64,000 nt of DNA from Geodermatophilus dictyosporus (lineage in GTDB: Bacteria; Actinomycetota; Actinomycetes; Mycobacteriales; Geodermatophilaceae): assembly GCF_900115505.1 (NCBI RefSeq), contig NZ_FOWQ01000004.1, positions 407,495 through 471,494 on the forward strand. Reading direction: 5' to 3'. Position 1 is the stretch's first letter, and each line of letters starts with the position of its first letter. The notes below the pieces were generated by a model. That model had not been told where the DNA came from. It saw only the letters and a list, made by a program, of their open reading frames with translations, and did not search any database. Below are positions 7,399 through 14,885 of this stretch, piece by piece. The position numbers and the translations under genes are program-made.

Positions 7399-8619
7399 CT
7401 GAGCGGCGCGGGCCCGCTGCCGCGGGGCCACCGCGCGGGGGAGCCGGGGCTGCGCCGCGCCTCGACGGCGGTCTTCCTCGCCGGGCTGGCCGTCTTCGCC
7501 GTCCTCTACGCGCCCCAGGCCCTGCTGCCCGAGCTCACCCGCGCCTTCGCCGTTCCGCCGGCCGCCGCGACGCTGTCGGTCTCGGGGGCGACGGCGGGGC
7601 TGGCCGTGGGCCTGCTGGTGCTGGGGCCGCTGTCGGACCGCGTCGGGCGCACCGCGGTCCTGCGCGCGGCGCTGGCCTCGGCCACCGTGCTGGCGGTGCT
7701 CGTGGCGCTGGTGCCGGCGTGGGAGCCGCTGCTGGCGCTGCGCGCCCTGCAGGGGTTCGCGCTGGCCGGGCTGCCCGCCGTCGGGGTGGCCTACCTGCGG
7801 GAGGAGCTCGACGCCTCGGTGAGCTCGCGGGCCATCGGGCTGTTCGTCGGCGGCACCGCGATCGGGGGCCTCAGCGGCCGCCTGCTGGCCGGGGCGCTGG
7901 CCGACCTGGGTGGCTGGCGTGCTGCGCTCGGCGCGACCGCGGGGCTGGCGGTGGCGTGCACGGCCGCGGTCTGGCTGCTGCTGCCGGCGTCGCGGCGCTT
8001 CGTGCCGGTGCCCCGCGGCACGCCGGTGCTGCAGCAGCTGGCCCGCGGCGTCGGCGACCCGGTGCTGCTGGGCCTCTACGCGCTGGCCGCGCTGCTCATG
8101 GGCGGCTTCGTCGCGGTCTACAACGCGGGCACCTTCCGGCTCGAGGCGCCGCCGTACGGGCTCTCGCCGGCGCTGGCCGGGCTGGTCTTCCTCACCTACC
8201 TGCTCGGCTCGGTGAGCTCCCCGCTGGCCGGCGGACTGGCCGAGCGGGTGGGCCGGCGGGTCGTCGTCCCCGCCGCGATCGTGCTCACCGGGGCCGGGCT
8301 GCTGCTCACGCTGGCCGAGCCCCTGGTGCTGTTCGTCGCGGGGCTGGCGGTGCTCACCGTGGGCTTCTTCGCCGCGCACGCGGTGGCCAGCGGGTGGGTG
8401 GTCGCACGGGCGGCGCTGGGGGAGCGGCCGGTCGGGCAGGCCGCCTCGCTGTACTCGTTCTGGTACTACGCGGGCTCCTCGGTCGGCGGCACGGTGGCCG
8501 GCCGGGCGTGGGCGGACGCCGGGTGGCCGGGCGCGGCCACCGTCGCCGGCACGGGCGTCGGCGGGGCGCTGGTGCTCGCGCTGCTGCTCGGCCGCAGCCG
8601 CAGCCTGCAGGGCCGCTGA
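7399..8619 (+). CDS. MFS transporter (5' end possibly frameshifted)
   Basis: A 12-helix major facilitator protein with the loop 2-3 motif GPLSDRVGRTAVLRA and the YRE-like YLREELDASVSSRAIGLFVGG segment of drug/arabinose-type MFS exporters. The first helix (AVFLAGLAVFAVLYAPQALLP) is encoded upstream of the first in-frame GTG (7606), so the true start must lie earlier. In this frame no ATG, GTG or TTG exists between the preceding stop and 7606. A GTG at 7364 would be in frame if the run of six C at 7369-7374 had one more C. The coordinate given uses the first CTG (7399) as a placeholder. The substrate is unknown, but the membrane core looks intact to the last helix. Confidence 0.75.
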   Translation: MSGAGPLPRGHRAGEPGLRRASTAVFLAGLAVFAVLYAPQALLPELTRAFAVPPAAATLSVSGATAGLAVGLLVLGPLSDRVGRTAVLRAALASATVLAVLVALVPAWEPLLALRALQGFALAGLPAVGVAYLREELDASVSSRAIGLFVGGTAIGGLSGRLLAGALADLGGWRAALGATAGLAVACTAAVWLLLPASRRFVPVPRGTPVLQQLARGVGDPVLLGLYALAALLMGGFVAVYNAGTFRLEAPPYGLSPALAGLVFLTYLLGSVSSPLAGGLAERVGRRVVVPAAIVLTGAGLLLTLAEPLVLFVAGLAVLTVGFFAAHAVASGWVVARAALGERPVGQAASLYSFWYYAGSSVGGTVAGRAWADAGWPGAATVAGTGVGGALVLALLLGRSRSLQGR

Positions 8620-8665
8620 CCGCGCGGGCGGGCACGGACCGCCGCCCGGCGCCCGCCCGCGACCC

Positions 8666-8869
8666 TCAGTCGGTGGCTGCGTGGAACTCCGCGCCGGCCG
8701 GGTCGGCGTCGTCGGAGCCGACGGCCTGCCGCTCCTGCTCGGTGCGGTGCTGCAGTGCGTCGTCGCTCGGCCGCGGGTCGGCCTTGCCGTGCTCCTGGCG
8801 CGTCTTCGGCGCCGACTCCTCGGTGTCCATGACGTCGTCGAGGGTCGGGCGGTCGGGTGGGGTGGTCAT
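8666..8869 (-). CDS. small acidic hypothetical protein
   Basis: A 67-residue, highly polar protein rich in Asp, Glu, Gln and Thr, with no hydrophobic segment. It begins MTTPPDRPTLDDVMDTEE. It looks like an intrinsically disordered small protein of the kind common in actinobacteria, and no function can be assigned. The ATG at 8869 is well supported by a GGAGGGA ribosome binding site 6 bases upstream. It lies between the convergent MFS gene and another short gene on the same strand, 63 bases from the latter. Confidence 0.65.
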   Translation of the reverse strand: MTTPPDRPTLDDVMDTEESAPKTRQEHGKADPRPSDDALQHRTEQERQAVGSDDADPAGAEFHAATD

Positions 8870-8932
8870 CGCGGTCCCTCCGTGGTCGGTCGTCCAGGGG
8901 AGCCCATAGCCGCCCGGCCGCGGGGGAAACCC

Positions 8933-9229
8933 TCAGCGCTGCTGGAGCGATCCCGCCGGCAGCCACGCCTCGACGAGCACCGGCCCGTGCGGCCCGGGAA
9001 CGGCGTAGGCGACGCGGCCCTGCCAGCCCCCGGGCTGCTGACGCCACTCGACCAGCAGCCCCGGCACCGTGCCCGGGGCGCCGGGCGGGGCGTGCACCCA
9101 GCAGTGCCGGCCGGTCCCGTCCTCGCGCCGCGGGGGCGGGTCGGCCGCCGGCCCGGGCGCGGGCGCCGGGCGGACGCCGGAGTCGGCGGCCCGCTCGCCC
9201 AGCGACGGCCGCGCCCTGCCCCGGTGCAT
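8933..9229 (-). CDS. conserved small hypothetical protein
   Basis: About 98 residues. The N-terminal 45 are Pro/Arg-rich and the C-terminal half is a compact beta-type unit: HCWVHAPPGAPGTVPGLLVEW, then WQGRVAYAVP and VLVEAWLPAG. I recognise the pattern of a W-containing C-terminal unit from short uncharacterised proteins in related actinobacteria, but no function is known. The start may be the ATG at 9229 or the GTG at 9241. The upstream intergenic region carries two strong dyads (9264-9277 and 9291-9330) that may control it. Confidence 0.55.
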   Translation of the reverse strand: MHRGRARPSLGERAADSGVRPAPAPGPAADPPPRREDGTGRHCWVHAPPGAPGTVPGLLVEWRQQPGGWQGRVAYAVPGPHGPVLVEAWLPAGSLQQR

Positions 9230-9263
9230 CCCGCCAGCCACCTGCGCAGTCTGGCACGGCCGT

Positions 9264-9277
9264 CGAACACGTGTTCG
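9264..9277. promoter_or_regulatory. 14-bp perfect palindrome
   Basis: CGAACACGTGTTCG is a perfect palindrome centred on CACGTG, 22-34 bases upstream of the possible starts of the small gene on the minus strand. Its length and position fit an operator for a dimeric regulator. The regulator is unknown. Confidence 0.4.
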
Positions 9278-9290
9278 GTCCGTCGTCCCA

Positions 9291-9330
9291 GGTCGACGAG
9301 TCGGTACGGCGACGGGTCGACTCGTCGACC
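9291..9330. repeat. 12-bp perfect inverted repeat with 16-base spacer
   Basis: GGTCGACGAGTC at 9291-9302 is matched by GACTCGTCGACC at 9319-9330. It lies 100 bases before the point where homology to the extracellular nuclease begins. It may be an operator, a hairpin, or the scar of a recombination event; the sequence alone cannot decide. Confidence 0.5.
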
Positions 9331-9431
9331 TTGACGGGGCGCGCCGGTCCAGGTGCAGACTGCACGCACGGAGTGACCTGTCCGTCACGTCTCGTGGGCG
9401 TAGGGGTCCCCGCGAACCGCCGGCCTGCGCA

Positions 9432-10016
9432 CGCACCTCCGGCTACGCCGACCTCGGCGAGGACCTCGACCCGGGCCGCTACAGCTACGTGTTCGACGCG
9501 CTCTCGGGCTCGCTGGACCACGCGCTGGCCACGGCGGCGATGGCGGAGAAGGTCACCGGGCTCGCGCACTGGAACGTCAACGCGGTCGAGTCGGCGGCCT
9601 TCCAGTACGACGGCGACCCGGACCTGTACGCGCCGGACCCCCACCGGTCCAGCGACCACGACCCGCTGGTGCTCGGCATCGACCTCGAGGAGCGCTGCCA
9701 GGGCCTGGTCCCGACGATCACCGGCACCGACGGGGACGACGTCCTCACCGGCACGGACGGGGCCGACGTGATCGTGGGGCTGGACGGCGACGACGTGGTC
9801 ACCGCCGGCAACGCCGACGACGTGGTCTGCGGCGGCGCCGGCGAGGACGCGCTGTCCGGCGGGAACGGCGCCGACGTCCTGCTCGGCGGCTTCGGTCCCG
9901 ACACGCTGGACGGCGGCGCCGGCGACGACGCGCTCGTCGGCGGTCCCGGGGACGGCGACGTCCTGACCGCGGGCCGCGGTGCGGGCAGCCTCGAGGAGGA
10001 GGGCGCGGGGTCCTGA
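9432..10016 (+). pseudogene. 3' remnant of an ExeM/NucH-type extracellular nuclease with calcium-binding repeats
   Basis: The open frame encodes the C-terminal end of an endonuclease/exonuclease/phosphatase fold (YSYVFDALSGSLDHALA, then WNVNAVES, and SSDHDPLVLGIDL, which holds the conserved catalytic SDHDP near the end of such domains). A hemolysin-type block follows with repeats such as TGTDGDDVLTGTDGADVI and GGAGDDALVGG, typical Ca2+-binding nonapeptides. All upstream parts of the nuclease, including the first metal-binding residues and a signal peptide, are missing. No convincing start codon precedes the homology, so this is a truncated remnant. An intact member would be secreted and degrade DNA. 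It converges with malQ across a terminator-like hairpin. Confidence 0.72.
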
Positions 10017-10030
10017 GGGAGGCCCCCTGC

Positions 10031-10056
10031 CCCCCGACGCGCGTGAGCGCCGGGGG
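10031..10056. terminator. bidirectional hairpin between nuclease remnant and malQ
   Basis: CCCCCG and GCGC pair with GCGC and CGGGGG around a GTGA loop, with a two-base bulge. The stem lies between two convergent reading frames. There is no T-run, as is usual at this GC content. Confidence 0.5.
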
Positions 10057-10066
10057 CCGGGGGTCC

Positions 10067-11950
10067 TCACCCGGCGCGGGCCTCCCCGCCGGGCTGCTCG
10101 CCGAGGGCGTCCTCCTCCGGGTCGCTGGTGCGGGTCACGCCCGCGCCCAGCGTCCGGGCCACCTCCTGGAGCAGCGGGTGCGCCGGCAGGTCCTCGACGA
10201 GCACCGGCAGCGGCAGCGACCAGTTGGGCCGGTCGGTGGTGCCGGGCACGTTGGGCCGGCGCCGCTCGGCGACGGCGTCGTCGAGGGTGGCCGACAGCAG
10301 CAGCGACGGCGCCCGGGCCAGCAGCTCGTGCGCCCGCTCGACCGCCGTCTCCGGCCGGGCGTTCCTCCGCAGCCCCGGCAGCCGCTCCAGCAGCGTCTGC
10401 CGGCCGCGCTCGAGCTCCTCGTCGGTGCCCGTGCCGTACTGCCGCTGCTCCTCGAGGTCGGCGCCGCTCCACAGGCCGGCCACCGTGGGCAGGTCGTGCG
10501 TGGTGATCGCGGCCATCGCCTCCTCGGGCCACTCGGTGGGGTCGTCGTCCTCGAACCACAGCAGCCGGTAGCTGAGGACGCCGTGCTCGGCCATGGCCTC
10601 GCGGACGCCGTCCTCGACGGTGCCCAGGTCCTCGCCGACGACGACGGCCCGCGCCCGGTGGCTCTCCAGCGCGACGATGTCGAGCAGGTCCTCGGCGGGG
10701 TAGCGGACGTAGGCGCCGTCGGCGGCGCTGCCGCCGGTGGGCACCCACCAGAGCCGGAACAGGCCCATGACGTGGTCGATCCGCAGCCCGCCGGCGCCGG
10801 CCATGGTGGCGCGGATGGACTCGACGAACGGCTCGTAGTCCGCCTCCTGCAGGCGCCAGGGCACCAGCGGCGGGGAGCCCCAGTCCTGGCCCTGGGCGTT
10901 GAACTCGTCGGGCGGGGCGCCCACCGTGGCGCCCTGGGCGAGCACGCCCTGCCAGGTCCACGCGTCGGCGCCGCCGCCGGCCACGCCGATCGGCAGGTCC
11001 TGGATGACGGTCATGCCCTCGGTGGCCTGCTCGAGCTGCCGGGACAGGCACCACTGCAGCCAGGCGTGGAAGGCGACGTCGGGCTCGTGCCCGGCGGCGA
11101 ACCGCCCGACGGCCTCGCTGCGCGGGTCGCGCAGGTCCTCGGGCCAGGTGTGCCAGTCGGGGCCGTGCGCGTCGGCCAGCGCGCACCAGGTGGCCCAGTC
11201 CTGCAGCTTCTGCCCCTGGAACCACCACCACTCGCGGAAGGCCGGCTCGTCGCTGCCGGTGGCGTCGAACACCCGGCGCAGCGCCTCGCGCTTGCGCGCC
11301 CAGACCGCGTCGCGGTCGATCAGGTCGCCGTCGGACAGGTCGGTCCCGGAGCCGACGTCGACGCGGTCGGCCCCGGGCACCTCCTCCACGCGCAGGTAGA
11401 CCGGGTTGCGGAAGCGGCGGGTGGCCGGCAGGTAGGGGCTGGCCTCCTGCTGCGGGGTGGGGGCGACGGCGTGCAGGGGGTTGACGAGCACGAACCCGGC
11501 GCCCTGGCCGGCGGCCATCTCGCGGACGGCGCGCAGGTCGGCGAGGTCGCCGATGCCCCAGCTGTCCCTGCTGCGGGTGGCGTAGAGCTGCACCGCCCAG
11601 CCCCAGGCGCGGTCCTCGGGCAGCCAGCACCGGCCGGGCGAGACGACCAGCCGGCGGCGCGGGCCGCCGGGCGTCTGCAGCCAGTGGTAGCCGAGCGGGA
11701 GGTCGTCGGGCAGCTCGCCGTCCACGTGCCGGGTCGAGCCGTCCTCGAGGGTGACCTCGGCCTCGTCGACCTCGAGGACGTCGCCGGGGCGCGCGACGAT
11801 GGGCGCCCGGTGCTCGAGGTCCTCCGGCGGCTCGCCGATCACCTCCCGCAGGCGCTCGATGGTGGCCTGGGCGACCTCGTGTTCCTCGTCCAGGGCGTCG
11901 AGCCAGGTGGCGTCGATGCCCCACCGGTCGGTGTCGGGGGTGCGTGTCAC
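10067..11950 (-). CDS. malQ: 4-alpha-glucanotransferase
   Basis: A 627-residue GH77 amylomaltase, which transfers alpha-1,4-glucan segments between maltodextrins in the cytoplasm. After an N-terminal region of about 150 residues, the catalytic barrel begins with the conserved WGWAVQLYATRSRDSWGIGDLADL. It continues with a GAGFVLVNPLHAV segment, the nucleophile region GLRIDHVMGLFRLWWVP, the acid/base region VVGEDLGTVEDGV and TTHDLPTVAGLWSG. These are the MalQ signatures, and the length fits actinobacterial MalQ. The GTG at 11950 is used. The gene is divergent from a MerR regulator and lies near a GH13 enzyme at 14886, so this part of the window handles alpha-glucans. Confidence 0.95.
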   Translation of the reverse strand: MTRTPDTDRWGIDATWLDALDEEHEVAQATIERLREVIGEPPEDLEHRAPIVARPGDVLEVDEAEVTLEDGSTRHVDGELPDDLPLGYHWLQTPGGPRRRLVVSPGRCWLPEDRAWGWAVQLYATRSRDSWGIGDLADLRAVREMAAGQGAGFVLVNPLHAVAPTPQQEASPYLPATRRFRNPVYLRVEEVPGADRVDVGSGTDLSDGDLIDRDAVWARKREALRRVFDATGSDEPAFREWWWFQGQKLQDWATWCALADAHGPDWHTWPEDLRDPRSEAVGRFAAGHEPDVAFHAWLQWCLSRQLEQATEGMTVIQDLPIGVAGGGADAWTWQGVLAQGATVGAPPDEFNAQGQDWGSPPLVPWRLQEADYEPFVESIRATMAGAGGLRIDHVMGLFRLWWVPTGGSAADGAYVRYPAEDLLDIVALESHRARAVVVGEDLGTVEDGVREAMAEHGVLSYRLLWFEDDDPTEWPEEAMAAITTHDLPTVAGLWSGADLEEQRQYGTGTDEELERGRQTLLERLPGLRRNARPETAVERAHELLARAPSLLLSATLDDAVAERRRPNVPGTTDRPNWSLPLPVLVEDLPAHPLLQEVARTLGAGVTRTSDPEEDALGEQPGGEARAG

Positions 11951-12016
11951 CCCTCGATCCTCCGGGGCCGAGGAGGTGATCGCAGCAGGGGACGGAGTGG
12001 TGCCGCTTACGTCTGG

Positions 12017-12037
12017 ACCCTCCAGTGGGTGGAGGGT
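12017..12037. promoter_or_regulatory. MerR-type dyad operator
   Basis: ACCCTCCA and TGGAGGGT arms separated by 5 bases sit 15 bases upstream of the MerR-family start. Dyads with CCCTCCA/TGGAGGG arms between stretched promoter elements are typical MerR operators, so autoregulation is likely. The -35 and -10 boxes are not clear. Confidence 0.6.
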
Positions 12038-12051
12038 GCAGGGTCGGGCCC

Positions 12052-12966
12052 GTGGAGGGAGTCCTGCTGACCATCGGCGAGGTGGCCGCGCGGCTCGGCG
12101 TCCCGGTGCGCACCGTGCGGTTCTGGTCCGACGCCGGGCTGGTCGACCCGCCGGCCCGCTCGGCCGGCGGCTACCGGCTCTACGACGCCGCCGCCGTGGC
12201 CCGCCTGGACCTGGTGCGCACCCTGCGCGGTCTCGGGCTGGGCCTGCCCGCCGTCCGCGAGCTGCTGGCCGCCCGCCGCGCGGTGGCCGACGTCGCCGCC
12301 GAGCACGTGCGCGCCCTCGACGCCGAGATCCGCCTGCTGCGGCTGCGCCGGACGCTGCTGCAGGCCGTCGTGCACGCCGGCACCCCGACCGAGGAGATGA
12401 GGATCGTGTCCGACCTGGCCGCTCTGTCCGCCCGCGAGCGGCAGCGGATCGTCGACGACTTCGTCGACCGCGCCTTCGCCGGCCTGCCCGACGACGCCCC
12501 CGGCGCCGGCCTGGCCGCGCCCATGCGGTCGCTGCCCGCCGAGCTGCCCGAGGAGCCGACCGCCGAGCAGGTGGCCGCCTGGCTGGAGCTGGCCCGGCTG
12601 GTGGCCGACGACGGGTTCGCCGCCCGGGTGCGCGAGATGGCGGTGGCCGGCGCCGGTGCCGGCCCGGAGGACCCCGACCCGGGGGTCGACGCCGGCCGCC
12701 TGCAGACGCTGGGCCGCCGCGCGCTCGCCGACGGCGTGCCGCCGGGCAGCCCCGCCGCGGAGGCGCTGGTGGCCGAGCTGCTCGACGACGGCCGGGAGGA
12801 CGATCCGGGCCGCCGCGCCGCGCTCGCCGACCGGCTGGCCGCCTTCACCGACGCCCGCGTGGAGCGCTACTGGCAGCTGCTCGGCGTGCTGAACGGCCGG
12901 CCGCCGTTCGAGCCGTCGGTGCCCGCCGTCGCGTGGTGGGTCGCCGCGCTGCGTGCGGCACCCTGA
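12052..12966 (+). CDS. MerR family transcriptional regulator
   Basis: A 304-residue regulator. The N-terminal winged HTH spans residues 4-72: LLTIGEVAARLGVPVRTVRFWSDAGL, then GGYRLYDAAAVARLDLVRTLRGLGL. A coiled-coil dimerisation helix follows (AEHVRALDAEIRLLRLRRTLL). The C-terminal about 190 residues are Ala/Leu/Asp-rich, carry no Cys ligands, and resemble no effector domain I recognise, so a metal sensor is unlikely. The GTG at 12052 places the HTH at the N-terminus. A perfect 8-base dyad lies immediately upstream. The next gene starts only 4 bases after the stop, so the alpha/beta hydrolase-like gene is probably cotranscribed. Confidence 0.88.
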   Translation: MEGVLLTIGEVAARLGVPVRTVRFWSDAGLVDPPARSAGGYRLYDAAAVARLDLVRTLRGLGLGLPAVRELLAARRAVADVAAEHVRALDAEIRLLRLRRTLLQAVVHAGTPTEEMRIVSDLAALSARERQRIVDDFVDRAFAGLPDDAPGAGLAAPMRSLPAELPEEPTAEQVAAWLELARLVADDGFAARVREMAVAGAGAGPEDPDPGVDAGRLQTLGRRALADGVPPGSPAAEALVAELLDDGREDDPGRRAALADRLAAFTDARVERYWQLLGVLNGRPPFEPSVPAVAWWVAALRAAP

Positions 12967-12970
12967 GGCC

Positions 12971-13630
12971 GTGGACCGGCTGCTGCTCGTGCACCCGCCG
13001 CTGCTCGGGCCCGCGGTGCTCGGCCCGCTCGCCGGGGAGCTGCGGGCGGGCGGCGCGTCGGTCGCCGTCCCCGACCTCCGGGCCGCGGTGCAGGACCCGG
13101 CGGCCGACCGCCCCTCGGCCGCCGGGTGGGCGCAGCGCTGGGCGGCGGCGGTGGGGCCGGCCGACGTCGTCGTCGGTTTCTCCGGCGCGGGCGTCGCGCT
13201 CCCGCTGGTCGCCGCGGCCGCCGGCGCCCGCCGGGTGGTCTGGCTCGACGCGGTCCTGCCGCCGGCCGCGGGGACGGCGGGGTGGCCGGCCGAGGTGCGG
13301 GAGCGGGTGGCGCCGCTGGTGGGCGAGGACGGCCGGGTGGCCGACTGGACGACGTGGTGGGGCCCCGGGGCGATGGTCGAGCTGCTGCCCGACGAGCGGG
13401 TGCGGGCCGCCGTCCTCGCCGAGGGCCACCGGCTGCCGGCGGACCTGTGGTCGACCGGCGTCCCGGTGCCACCCCTGGCCGCCGAGGCGCGCTACGTGCA
13501 CCTGTCCCCGGCCTACGACCAGGACGCCGCGGCCGCCCGGGACCGCGGCTGGCCGGTCGGAGGGGACGGCCGCGGCGCCCACCTCGACGTGGCCACCGAC
13601 CCGGCGCGGGTGGCCCGCCTGCTCCGCTGA
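12971..13630 (+). CDS. alpha/beta hydrolase-like protein
   Basis: A 219-residue protein with the layout of a small alpha/beta hydrolase: LLLVHPPLLGP at the oxyanion-hole position, a GFSGAG nucleophile-elbow-like motif at about 68-73, WLDAVLPP after it, and a late AHLDVATDPARVA segment with a possible catalytic His. The elbow is atypical, with Ala replacing the last Gly of GxSxG. This is shared by a group of actinobacterial hydrolases of unknown substrate. It lacks a signal peptide. It starts 4 bases after the MerR gene and probably shares its transcript, which makes it a candidate target of that regulator. Confidence 0.65.
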   Translation: MDRLLLVHPPLLGPAVLGPLAGELRAGGASVAVPDLRAAVQDPAADRPSAAGWAQRWAAAVGPADVVVGFSGAGVALPLVAAAAGARRVVWLDAVLPPAAGTAGWPAEVRERVAPLVGEDGRVADWTTWWGPGAMVELLPDERVRAAVLAEGHRLPADLWSTGVPVPPLAAEARYVHLSPAYDQDAAAARDRGWPVGGDGRGAHLDVATDPARVARLLR

Positions 13631-13689
13631 GCGTTCCGGCACACCGCGGTCCCGTGGCCGCGGACCCCCGGCTGCGGTAGGCACGCACG

Positions 13690-14763
13690 GTGACCGTGAT
13701 CGGCTTCCACAACTCGCACGAGCAGGTCCACCCGGCCGAGCTCCTGGCCGCCGTCCAGCACGCGGAGGAGGTGGGCTTCACCGCGGCGATGTGCTCGGAC
13801 CACTTCGCGCCCTGGAACCACGACCAGGGGCACTCGGGGTTCGCCTGGTCCTGGCTGGGCGCCGCGCTGGCCACCACCGGCCTGCCCTGCGGGGTGGTCA
13901 ACGCCCCGGGGCAGCGCTACCACCCGGCGGTCATCGCCCAGGGCGCGGCGACGCTGGCGGCCATGTTCCCGGGCCGGTTCTGGATGGCGCTGGGCAGCGG
14001 GCAGGTCATGAACGAGCGGATCACCGGCACCCCGTGGCCGCCCAAGCGGGTGCGCGACGCCCGGCTGCGCGAGTGCGTCGACGTCATCCGCGCCCTGCTG
14101 GCCGGCGAGGAGGTCACCCACCGCGGGCTGGTCGACGTCGAGCGCGCGAAGATCTGGTCGCTGCCCGAGCAGCAGCCCGCGCTCATCGGCCCGGTCATGA
14201 GCGTCCCGACGGCACGCCGGCACGCCGACTGGGCCGACGGCTTCATCACCATCAACCAGCCGCACGAGACGCTGCGCGAGCTGGTGGGCGCCTACCGGGA
14301 CGCCGGCGGCCAGGGCCGGCTCGTGCTCCAGGTGCACCTGTGCTGGGACCCCGACCCCGAGCGGGCGCGGCGGATCGCCTACGAGCAGTGGTACACCAAC
14401 ACCTTCCCGCCGCCGCTGTGCTGGGACCTCGACGGCCCGGAGGCCTTCGAGCTGGCCAGCAGGTACACGCCGCAGGAGGCGGTCGAGGGCGCCGTCCGGG
14501 TGAGCTCGGACCTCGGCCGGCACACCGCCTGGCTGGCCGAGTACGTCGAGCTCGGCTTCGACGAGGTCTACCTGCACCACGTGGGCAAGGAGCAGAAGCC
14601 GTTCCTCGACGCGTTCGGCGAGCACGTGCTGCCGCAGCTCGGCGTCACCCGGCCCGAGCCCGCCGTGGCGCTCGACGGTCCCGGCGGGCCGCGCCGCCCG
14701 CGGCAGGAGCCCGAGCCCGGGGCGCCCACGGTGCTGCCGGAGGGCCGCCCGACCCCGCCCTGA
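13690..14763 (+). CDS. TIGR03885-type FMN-dependent LLM oxidoreductase
   Basis: A 357-residue luciferase-like monooxygenase barrel. It has an N-terminal HNSHEQVHPAELLAAVQHAEEVGF, a CSDHFAPWN motif, RYHPAVIAQGAATLAAMFPGR, and ALGSGQVMNERITG, all characteristic of the TIGR03885 group of flavin oxidoreductases. No reaction is established for this group. A trehalose-synthase-like GH13 gene follows 122 bases downstream, a pairing I recall from other genomes that suggests a linked function. The GTG at 13690 gives a start two residues before the first strand. The last 35 residues are a Pro-rich extension without recognisable structure. Confidence 0.85.
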   Translation: MTVIGFHNSHEQVHPAELLAAVQHAEEVGFTAAMCSDHFAPWNHDQGHSGFAWSWLGAALATTGLPCGVVNAPGQRYHPAVIAQGAATLAAMFPGRFWMALGSGQVMNERITGTPWPPKRVRDARLRECVDVIRALLAGEEVTHRGLVDVERAKIWSLPEQQPALIGPVMSVPTARRHADWADGFITINQPHETLRELVGAYRDAGGQGRLVLQVHLCWDPDPERARRIAYEQWYTNTFPPPLCWDLDGPEAFELASRYTPQEAVEGAVRVSSDLGRHTAWLAEYVELGFDEVYLHHVGKEQKPFLDAFGEHVLPQLGVTRPEPAVALDGPGGPRRPRQEPEPGAPTVLPEGRPTPP

Positions 14764-14885
14764 CCCGCCCGCGTGCCGCCGCCGGGAGCGCACCTGGTGC
14801 CGCCCGTGCCGGCGTGTCCGCGCGGGTCGGCGGCGACGACTGCGCACCCGACGTCCCGTCCACCCCGAGCTGAGGGGACCCCCAC

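Noticed and set aside
8466..12113. Open frame of 1215 codons on the minus strand across the MFS end and malQ
   Set aside because: Shadow of malQ and other genes; low-complexity Arg/Ala/Gly composition and no domain.
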